Positions 1 through 5,646 of a stretch of 5,646 nt of DNA are shown here, piece by piece. The position numbers were made by a program, and so were the translations under genes. This DNA comes from Clostridia bacterium (GTDB taxonomy: Bacteria; Bacillota_A; Clostridia; Oscillospirales; CAG-272), in contig JAGDAM010000197.1 of the NCBI GenBank assembly GCA_017959485.1, forward strand, positions 1 through 5,646. Reading direction: 5' to 3'. A model generated the notes under the pieces. The model saw nothing but the letters and a program-made list of their open reading frames with translations, was not told the origin of the DNA and did not search any database. Each line of letters begins with the position of its first letter. Position 1 is the first letter of the stretch.

Positions 1-76
1 AAATTCGCCGTTCCGGCGAGCTAAATTATGCTTCGCATAGCTAAATTTGCTTCGCAAGCTAAATTCGGCTTCGCCG
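1..76. repeat. Left arm of palindromic hairpin array (AGCTAAATT spacers, TTC loops)
   Basis: Four short perfect hairpins with a TTC loop on the plus strand lie at 6-18, 28-38, 48-56 and 66-76. Counting flanking bases that also pair, the stems are about 5, 5, 4 and 6 bp. They are separated by three exact copies of AGCTAAATT (19-27, 39-47, 57-65), and a partial copy (AAATT) opens the window, so the array may continue upstream. The stems differ in sequence and length while loop and spacer are constant. No coding frame or T-run is associated with them. Read on the minus strand, each unit becomes a GAA-loop hairpin beside AATTTAGCT, the same design as the right arm. The function is unknown. Confidence 0.88.
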
Positions 77-94
77 AACTAACTGCGGCGAATT
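2..94. repeat. 9-bp inverted repeat bracketing the left arm
   Basis: AATTCGCCG at 2-10 is the exact reverse complement of CGGCGAATT at 86-94. The pair encloses the whole left arm and its last copy ends two bases before the first AATTTAGCT of the right arm. It may be only a further degenerate array unit rather than an element boundary, because CGCCG is also half of the first hairpin. Confidence 0.55.
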
Positions 95-95
95 C

Positions 96-222
96 AATTT
101 AGCTGTCCCGAAGGGACAATTTAGCTATCGAACGAAGTGAGATAATTTAGCTGTCCCGAAGGGACAATTTAGCTATCGAGCGAAGCGAGATAATTTAGCT
201 GCCGCGAAGCGGCAATTTAACT
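96..222. repeat. Right arm of palindromic hairpin array (AATTTAGCT spacers, GAA loops)
   Basis: Five exact copies of AATTTAGCT (96-104, 118-126, 144-152, 166-174, 192-200) and one degenerate copy, AATTTAACT (214-222), are spaced alternately 22 and 26 bases apart. The gaps hold two hairpin types in strict alternation. The 13-base type is GTCCCGAAGGGAC (105-117 and 153-165, identical) or GCCGCGAAGCGGC (201-213). The 17-base type occurs at 127-143 and 175-191. All have a C(GAA)G loop, giving a dimeric period of 48 bases. The differences between copies keep the base pairing. No T-run follows the hairpins, so they are not ordinary terminators. The array ends about 30 bases before the secA promoter. 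Confidence 0.92.
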
Positions 223-251
223 TCCGTGCATACGCCCGCACGACAAAAGTC

Positions 252-280
252 TTGCATAATGATAAATCCTGTTGTATAAT
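252..280 (+). promoter_or_regulatory. Probable housekeeping sigma-factor promoter of secA
   Basis: A perfect -10 hexamer TATAAT lies at 275-280. Exactly 17 bases upstream is TTGCAT (252-257), a weak -35 that matches the consensus TTGACA only in its first three positions. The surrounding sequence (245-298) is strikingly AT-rich compared with the genes. Transcription would start near 287, leaving a leader of roughly 20-25 bases before the secA start. CATAAT at 255-260 could be an alternative -10. No operator or riboswitch is visible in the short leader. Confidence 0.7.
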
Positions 281-300
281 ATATTTATTAATAACAACCC

Positions 301-304
301 GGAG
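301..304 (+). promoter_or_regulatory. Ribosome binding site of secA
   Basis: GGAG is followed by 5 bases and then the ATG at 310. This fixes the start, and the resulting N terminus ([14 protein letters not shown]) has the usual beginning of Firmicutes SecA proteins. Spacing is slightly short but workable. Confidence 0.65.
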
Positions 305-309
305 CCGCA

Positions 310-3135
310 ATGAAAATCGAGAAACTCCTGTTCGGAGATTACAGCAAAAAGCAGATAAAGAAGATAAAGCCCGTAGCGGATCTCATCGACGGAATGAGCG
401 ACCGCTTCAGGGCGATGAGCGACGACGAACTGAGGGGAGTCACCCCGGTCTTCCGCGAGCGCCTCGCCGCCGGCGAGACGCTTGAAGACCTGCTTCCCGA
501 GGCGTTCGCCGCCGTACGGGAAGCGGCGGACCGCGCTCTCGGCAAGCGTCCGTTTTACGTTCAGCTGCTCGGCGGAATACTGCTCCACCAGGGCCGAATC
601 GCCGAAATGAAGACCGGAGAGGGAAAGACGCTCGTCGCCACTATGCCGGCCTATCTTAACGCGCTGACCGGCAAGGGCGTCCATATAGTTACGGTAAACG
701 AGTATCTCGCCGAGCGCGACGCCGACGAAATGGGACGCGTTTACCGCTATCTCGGTCTCACCACAGGCGTCATTCTGAACGCCATGAGCGTCGTCGAGAA
801 GCAGGCGGCGTACGCCTGCGATATTACCTACGGCACGAATACCGAGTTCGGTTTCGACTATCTGAGGGACAACATCGCGCGCAGACGCAGTATGCTGCTT
901 CAGCGCGGGCACAACTTCTGCATAATCGACGAGATCGACTCGATACTCATCGACGAGGCGAGAACTCCTCTGATTATTTCGGGTGTCGGAGAAAAGAAGT
1001 CGGACATCTTCGAGCGCTGCGACGCCTGCGTCCGCCGCCTGTCGGCCAAGGTCGTTAAGGAGCAGGACTCGAAAACCGAGACGGACGAGGAGCATTTCGA
1101 TTACATCGTCGACGAGAAACACCAGACCGCGGTCCTGACTCCCCGCGGCGCACGGAAGGTCGAGGAATTCTTTAAGATCGACAACCTCAACGATCCCGAA
1201 AACGCCGAGATCGCCCACAATATGAATCAGGCGCTCTACGCCCACGGCGTGAAGAGGCGCGACGTCGACTACGTCATCATCGACTGAGAGGTAATCCTCG
1301 TCGATCTGAACACCGGACGTCTTATGCCCGGAAGAAGATATCAGGACGGACTGCATCAGGCGATCGAGGCGAAGGAAAAGGTCAATATCCCAGGGGACAG
1401 CCGCGTCGTGGCGACCGTCACCATCCAGAACTATTTCAGGATGTACCGTAAGCTCTCGGGAATGACCGGTACCGCCATGACCGAGGAGAACGAGTTCCGC
1501 GAAATCTACGGACTTGACGTCGTCGAGGTCCCGACGAATCTTCCGATGATAAGGAAGGATCATCCGGACCGGATATTCACCGACGAAAAGAGCAAATTCG
1601 CCGCGATCGTGAAGAAGGTCTCCGAATGTGTCGCGGCGGGGCAGCCGGTTCTTATCGGAACCGCGTCGGTTGAAAAATCCGAGCAGCTCGGCGCGCTGCT
1701 GCGGGCCGCGGGCATTAAGTTCAACATGCTGAACGCCAAGGACCACGCCCGCGAGGCGCAGGTCATCGCGGAAGCCGGAATGCCGGGCACCGTCACTCTG
1801 GCTACGAATATGGCCGGACGCGGAACCGACATACTCCTCGGCGGAAACGCGGAGATGCTGGCCCGAGCCGAAATGAAGAAGAAGGGCGAGTTTACCGACG
1901 AGCAGATAGCGATGTCGGTCATCGGAAAAAACACGCCTGATCCGGTCCAGACGGCCGCAAACGCCGAATTCCGCCGCCTGAAGGAGAGTTATTCGAAAAA
2001 GATCGACAGGGACCGCGAGGCGGTTATCGCCGCGGGAGGCCTCTGCATAATCGGTTCAGAGCGGCACGAGTCGCGACGGATCGACAATCAGCTGCGCGGA
2101 AGATCGGGCCGTCAGGGCGACCCCGGCGAATCAACCTTTTACGTTTCGCTCACCGACGACATTATGCGTCTCTTCGGCGACAGCCGTATGAAGAAATTCG
2201 CCGCCCTGTCCGCCGCGATGGCCGACGACGAAAGCGACGGCGATCTGTCCCGGTATCTGCGCATACTTGCCGACGTCATAGAAAAGGCGCAGAAGAACGT
2301 TGAGGCAGACAACTTCAAACGCCGCAAAAACGTGCTTCAGTACGACGACATACTCAATGAACAGCGGCTTCAGATTTACGGACAGCGCGCCGAGATTCTA
2401 ATGGAGGGCGACGTTTCGGAAAAGATCCGGCAGATGATCGAATCCACCGCCCGCGAAAACGCCGCCGACGCAGTCACCGGCGAGGGAAGGCATGACGCCG
2501 GTCTCGACACGGAACGCCTCTACCGCCGCTATCTCGGCTGGGGTCTCTCGGAGGGCGAACTCGACGGAGTCACCGATCCCGCCGTCGCCGGGGATATTAT
2601 CGCTGCGAATCTTCTCGCTCTTTACAAAAAGAGGGAAGAGGAGGACAAGGACGGCATTTTCCACGCGTGGGAGAGAATCAAGCTGCTTGACGCCGTGGAC
2701 GAGCTCTGGCTGGATCACATAGACGAGATGGAAAATCTCGAGACCAACGTTATGCTTCAGTCGTACGCTCAGCGGGATCCGGTCAACGAATACCGCATAA
2801 TCGGATCGAATCTCTACTCAGAAATGATAAACGAGATCCGGCAGAACACCGTCCGGAGAGTTCTTACCGAAAGACTTCCGCAGGTCGTCGCCGCTTCCGC
2901 CGACAACGTCGGACGGCTGAGCTTCGGCCGCAGCGGATCGGCGCGCAGGCAGGGAAGAGCGCCGCAGAGACAGCTGAAAGGTCCGGCGGACGTCCGGCGC
3001 GGACCTGTCCCGGTGCCTCCGGTTACCACTACGGTAAGGGTGCCTCAGGCGGTCGGTCCGAACGATCCCTGCCCCTGCGGCAGCGGAAGAAAATACAAGA
3101 AATGCTGCGGAGCCGGACGGCAGTCGGAAGAATAA
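310..3135 (+). CDS. secA: Preprotein translocase ATPase SecA, interrupted by one in-frame TGA (codon 326)
   Basis: SecA is the ATP-driven motor that pushes unfolded preproteins through the SecYEG channel; it cycles between cytosol and membrane. The frame is 941 codons with TGA at codon 326, giving a 325-residue front part (310-1287) and a back part (1288-3135). Visible motifs are: Walker A MKTGEGKT (100-107), the TVNEYLA motif (128-134, usually TVNDYLA), Walker [22 protein letters not shown] (205-225; DEID where DEVD is usual), the preprotein cross-linking region up to about 370, GMTGTA (384-389), [11 protein letters not shown] (498-508), [11 protein letters not shown] (596-606), the LWLDHID region of the scaffold and two-helix finger (799-805), a basic Pro/Gly-rich linker (about 870-915), and a SEC-C zinc motif with C921, C923, C932 and C933. 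About 60 extra residues lie between 508 and 578 compared with B. subtilis SecA (841 aa), which explains much of the greater length. VDLNTGR (331-337) replaces the usual VDEFTGR. Apart from the TGA I see no decay. It is likely first in a three-gene operon. Identity is certain; whether full-length protein is made is not. Confidence 0.95.
1279..1305 (+). other. Stem-loop with the secA TGA as a 3-base bulge
   Basis: ATCGAC (1279-1284) pairs with GTCGAT (1300-1305), and GAGG (1288-1291) pairs with CCTC (1296-1299) around a TAAT loop. This gives 6 plus 4 bp, with the three bases of the TGA left unpaired on the 5' side. The pairing is seen directly in the sequence. It may be a by-product of the codons for I-D and L-V-D, because GAC/GTC-rich codons are common in this gene. 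A role in readthrough or mutation is speculation. Confidence 0.5.
1285..1287 (+). other. secA: In-frame TGA at a conserved glycine position of secA
   Basis: The residues around the TGA read DVDYVIID-[TGA][11 protein letters not shown]. In B. subtilis SecA the matching stretch, as I remember it, is DVDYVVEDGQVVIVDSFTGR, so the TGA aligns with the glycine. Reading continues in the same frame on both sides, so no insertion or deletion is involved. One change, G to T in GGA, would produce it. The first ATG after it in frame (1324, codon 339) has no convincing ribosome binding site, so efficient restart there is unlikely. Confidence 0.95.
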
Positions 3136-3160
3136 CCGCATTGCCTTAACTTACCCCGGG

Positions 3161-3167
3161 AAAGGAG
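3161..3167 (+). promoter_or_regulatory. Strong ribosome binding site of the membrane-protein gene
   Basis: AAAGGAG lies 7 bases before the ATG at 3175, near the ideal Shine-Dalgarno sequence and spacing. It decides the start and lies within the 39-base gap after the secA TAA. No promoter or terminator hairpin is evident in this gap, which supports co-transcription with secA. Confidence 0.85.
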
Positions 3168-3174
3168 AAAGACG

Positions 3175-4596
3175 ATGAGCAAGCTAAAAAACAAGGCGTT
3201 CGGCGCAACCGGTTTCGGGCTTATTATCGCCGCGCCCTTCCTGCTTTTCAATCCCGAGTATTCGGTGATAGACTTTCTCCCCGATTTCATCGGGTACGCG
3301 CTGATTCTGATCGCTTTGCGCAAGCTGAGAGATACCGAAACTTACTTCGGCGATTCTTTTTCCGCGTTCGTGAAGCTCTTCTTCCTGACCGCCGCGAAGG
3401 CGGCTTCGGTAGTTCTCCTTTTCTCGGGCTTTTTCGACGAATCCAACCGCGCGACGTACAGTCTTCTGTTCGCGTTTCTGTTCTGTCTCGGAGAAGTGAT
3501 ACTCCTCAGGTCCGCCTGGGGAAAACTCTTCCGGGGTCTCGACTATCTCGCCGACGACGGCGACCGGCCGCTGTTCCGCCCGCTTCCGGTCCTTTCGGTT
3601 TTCACTTTCGTCTTTACGGTTGTGAAAGCGGTTCTCGCGGTGCTTCCCGAGTTTTCGGTTCTGTCGTCCCACACTTACGACGAAGGCCACTTCGACTGGT
3701 CGGAGTTTCTCTGGCTGTTCCGTGTTTCGTCGGTAATGCTCGGCCTCGTATCCGGAGTCGTATGGCTGATCTTCATCACGGTTTTCTTCCTGAAAATACG
3801 CGGCGCCCGGGCGACTTTTGAACGTGCCTCGGAGTTATACGAGGAAAACGTCCTGTCGCGTCCGTCCGTCGGAATCAGGCGCTCGATAAGGGCGGCCGCG
3901 GTTGCCTCCGGCAGTTATTTTCTGCTTTTATCCGACGTATTCTTCGACGGAGTCAACGTGCTTCCGAACTTTCTCGCCGCCGCGGCGGCAACCGTCGCGT
4001 TCGTATTCCTCGGGCGTTTTTCTAAACTTAAGCTGCCCGGTATCGTCGCGTCGGTCCTCCTCGCGGCTATTTCCGCGGCTTCATGGGTTCTGTCGTTCGG
4101 ATTTGCCGAACGCTGGCAGTGGTCGGACGTGCAGCGCCGTCCCGAGGCCTGGGCGCATTTCTGGAGATACTATCCGCTGAAAATTGCGGGATCGCTGCTT
4201 GCCGCCGCGGTTTCTCTTCTGATTTTGTGCGCCTTCGCCCGCGTCGTGCGCGACCACTGCGGATATATTCCGTCCTCCGCCGGAGAAAGCTTCGCGTCGG
4301 AGCGCCTCAGCGAGATCAGACTCGGGCTTTACCGCCGTCTGCGGGTTTGCGCGGTGTTTGCCGCCCTCTCCGCTCTTGCGTCCGGCCTTCTCGATTACGT
4401 GGTGACGCTGCCCTACGGAATAAACTTCTCTCTGCAGTCTCATGATCCCGCCGCTTACGCGAAGTACGTTCTGACGGGGCTGCTCGGGGCGTGGTGGGCG
4501 GTTTCGCTTATTCTTACGCTGACGGTATTCGTTCTCTTCCTTAAGGCGTCGTCCGCCGTCGTCAGCGAGTCCGATTCAAGATATTTGCTCGAGTGA
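3175..4596 (+). CDS. Uncharacterised multi-pass membrane protein
   Basis: I do not recognise a named family for this 473-residue protein. It is very hydrophobic, with roughly 10-12 candidate membrane segments: about 10-25, 36-50, 66-86, 95-112, 137-158, 181-207, 240-256, 262-281, 287-309, 335-358, 389-409 and 432-457. There is no obvious cleaved signal peptide, catalytic motif or nucleotide-binding motif. Near the N terminus it has FLPDFIGYALILIALRKL (34-51), a pattern I associate with uncharacterised Clostridia membrane proteins. A weaker echo, VLPNFLAAAAATVAFVFLG (262-280), starts the second half, suggesting an internal duplication. Charged stretches at about 208-240 and 356-390 are probably loops between helices. 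It sits between secA and a helicase gene and ends in TGA two bases before the helicase start, so it is probably co-translated with its neighbours. Its function should not be guessed from that position. The coding call is firm; the function is unknown. Confidence 0.88.
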   Translation: MSKLKNKAFGATGFGLIIAAPFLLFNPEYSVIDFLPDFIGYALILIALRKLRDTETYFGDSFSAFVKLFFLTAAKAASVVLLFSGFFDESNRATYSLLFAFLFCLGEVILLRSAWGKLFRGLDYLADDGDRPLFRPLPVLSVFTFVFTVVKAVLAVLPEFSVLSSHTYDEGHFDWSEFLWLFRVSSVMLGLVSGVVWLIFITVFFLKIRGARATFERASELYEENVLSRPSVGIRRSIRAAAVASGSYFLLLSDVFFDGVNVLPNFLAAAAATVAFVFLGRFSKLKLPGIVASVLLAAISAASWVLSFGFAERWQWSDVQRRPEAWAHFWRYYPLKIAGSLLAAAVSLLILCAFARVVRDHCGYIPSSAGESFASERLSEIRLGLYRRLRVCAVFAALSALASGLLDYVVTLPYGINFSLQSHDPAAYAKYVLTGLLGAWWAVSLILTLTVFVLFLKASSAVVSESDSRYLLE

Positions 4597-4598
4597 CA

Positions 4599-5646
4599 AT
4601 GACCGAAGAACTGAAAAAAAGATATTTGAAAATAAATCGTGCGCTGTTTGAAAAGGCCGATTCCGATCTCAATCCCGAGCAGCGCGCCGCGGTATATATA
4701 ACCGAAGGACCGCTCTTGGTTTTCGCGGGCGCCGGAAGCGGCAAGACCACCGTTCTCGTGCGCCGCGCGGCTCAGATAATCAGATACGGCGGCGGATACT
4801 GTTCGGAGGACGTCCCGTTCGATCTTACCGGAGACACCGTCGCCGCGCTCGAGGCGGCGCTGGAACTGTCCCCTGCCGAGATCAGACCTTTGCTCGATAC
4901 CTTTGCGGACCGGCCCTGCCCTCCGTACAACGTCCTCGCCATAACCTTTACGAACAAGGCCGCGAACGAGATCAAGACCCGCCTTTCGTCGGGTATCTGC
5001 GGCGCCGCCGACGCCGGGGAAATCTGGGCGGGCACCTTCCACGCGATCTGCATGCGTATACTCCGCTCGCGCTTCGGTCCCGCCGGCGCGGGATCGCAGC
5101 TGACGATATACGACGCCGACGATTCAAAAAAACTCATCTCCGACGTTATGAAGGAGCTGAACGTCGACGACGCCGCGCTAAGCCCGAAATACGTCGCCGC
5201 GGCTATAAGCCGGGCAAAGGAACGCCTTGTCGGACCCGAAGAGTTTCCTGCGAGAGGTCCCCGGGAGAAGAAGGTCGCACAGGTTTACGCCGGGTATCAG
5301 GCGCGCCTGCGGGAGGCGAACGCCCTCGATTTCGACGACATAATCATGAAAACCGTCGAACTCCTTAATTCCGACGGTGAAGCTTTGTCCTATTATTCGA
5401 ACAAGTTCAGATATATTCTCGTCGACGAGTATCAGGACACAAATCCCGCGCAGTTTTCGCTGGTCGAGCTCCTGTCGCGCGGCCACGGCAACATCATGGC
5501 CGTCGGAGACGACGACCAGAGCATCTACCGCTTCCGCGGCGCAACCGTCGAGAATATTCTTACGTTTGAAAAGGCGTTTCCGGGCTCGAAAGTGATAAAA
5601 CTCGAGCGCAACTACCGCTCGACCGACAGTATCCTCGGAGCCGCCA
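4599..5646 (+). CDS. PcrA/UvrD-family superfamily 1 DNA helicase, N-terminal part (runs off the window)
   Basis: This family unwinds DNA 3' to 5' using ATP, in nucleotide excision repair, replication restart and removal of RecA filaments. The first 349 codons are open with no stop. Superfamily 1A motifs appear in order: Q motif LNPEQRAAV (24-32), Walker A AGAGSGKT (43-50), motif Ia ITFTNKAANEIK (115-126), motif Ib GTFHAIC (145-151), ALDFDDII (242-249), Walker B VDEYQDT (275-281), motif III GDDDQSIYRFRGA (303-315) and motif IV LERNYRST (335-342). About 45 extra residues (63-109) lie between motifs I and Ia compared with classical PcrA. The ATG lies two bases after the upstream TGA and has no clear ribosome binding site, so translation is probably coupled to the membrane-protein gene. 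Motifs V and VI and the C terminus lie outside the window, so PcrA, UvrD and Rep-like relatives cannot be told apart; for that reason I give no gene symbol. It is typical of the family in codon and residue use. Confidence 0.95.
   Translation, partial: MTEELKKRYLKINRALFEKADSDLNPEQRAAVYITEGPLLVFAGAGSGKTTVLVRRAAQIIRYGGGYCSEDVPFDLTGDTVAALEAALELSPAEIRPLLDTFADRPCPPYNVLAITFTNKAANEIKTRLSSGICGAADAGEIWAGTFHAICMRILRSRFGPAGAGSQLTIYDADDSKKLISDVMKELNVDDAALSPKYVAAAISRAKERLVGPEEFPARGPREKKVAQVYAGYQARLREANALDFDDIIMKTVELLNSDGEALSYYSNKFRYILVDEYQDTNPAQFSLVELLSRGHGNIMAVGDDDQSIYRFRGATVENILTFEKAFPGSKVIKLERNYRSTDSILGAA

Noticed and set aside
6..213. Intrinsic transcription terminators
   Set aside because: The hairpins have short stems and are followed by AATTTAGCT or AGCTAAATT spacers, not by a run of Ts. 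Their number and regular spacing are also unlike terminators.
1..222. CRISPR array
   Set aside because: The constant unit is only 9 bases, the segments between are 9-17 base palindromes rather than unique spacers, and the orientation flips midway. No cas genes are present.
1285..1287. Genome-wide use of UGA as glycine (or tryptophan)
   Set aside because: Across about 1,760 codons in three genes this is the only internal TGA, while GGN and TGG codons are used normally. TGA ends the membrane-protein gene at 4594-4596. Reading through it would add three more TGAs and a 37-base overlap with the helicase before a TAA at 4633. The GC-rich composition is also unlike SR1/Gracilibacteria.
1285..1305. 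Selenocysteine codon with a SECIS element
   Set aside because: Glycine, not cysteine, is the usual residue here and SecA has no redox chemistry. The hairpin loop begins only about 5 bases after the TGA, much closer than in known bacterial SECIS elements.
1240..1330. Programmed ribosomal frameshift bypassing the stop
   Set aside because: The same frame is coding on both sides of the TGA, so a shift would destroy rather than restore the protein, and no slippery sequence is seen.
217..1746. A 509-codon open frame on the minus strand antisense to the first half of secA
   Set aside because: The plus strand encodes unmistakable SecA motifs throughout. The minus frame shows no recognisable domain and is the expected mirror effect of GC-rich codons. 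It also starts opposite the middle of secA and runs into the hairpin array.
1288..3135. Natural split SecA with the second half translated separately
   Set aside because: The first in-frame ATG (1324) has no good ribosome binding site and starts inside the conserved GRLMPGRR block. The break falls within a folded region rather than at a domain boundary.

Overview
The window looks like a chromosomal housekeeping segment from a fairly GC-rich member of the Clostridia, probably an uncultured gut- or anaerobe-type Oscillospirales/Christensenellales relative. This placement is an inference. It rests on a Gram-positive style SecA with a C-terminal zinc motif, a strong Firmicutes-type ribosome binding site, a PcrA/UvrD helicase with a Clostridia-like insertion, and AT-rich signals in an otherwise GC-rich sequence. 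I could not run a database search.

Layout: bases 1-222 hold a non-coding array of small hairpins. They are separated by the 9-mer AATTTAGCT on the right arm (96-222) and by its reverse complement AGCTAAATT on the left arm (1-76), so the two arms face opposite ways. A sigma-70-type promoter (-10 TATAAT at 275-280) and a GGAG ribosome binding site follow. Three genes then run in the same direction: secA (310-3135), an unrecognised multi-pass membrane protein (3175-4596), and the N-terminal 349 codons of a PcrA/UvrD-family helicase (4599 to the window edge). The gaps are 39 and 2 bases and no terminator is visible between the genes, so they probably form one operon.

The outstanding observation is that secA is broken by a single in-frame TGA at 1285-1287. 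It falls exactly where other SecA proteins have the glycine of the D-G-(E/Q)-V turn. Both sides are otherwise intact and in the same frame, with all motor motifs and the zinc-binding C terminus. The window gives evidence against a genome-wide UGA=Gly code: this is the only internal TGA in about 1,760 codons, and TGA also ends the next gene, two bases before the helicase start. A GGA-to-TGA point mutation, a sequencing or assembly error, or site-specific readthrough are the live options. The TGA sits as a 3-base bulge within a 10-bp stem.

Functionally, SecA is the ATPase motor of the Sec export pathway and the helicase acts in DNA repair and replication. The membrane protein between them has no assignable role, and the grouping does not define a pathway. 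The right-arm hairpins show paired (compensatory) base changes between copies, which suggests that their secondary structure is maintained.
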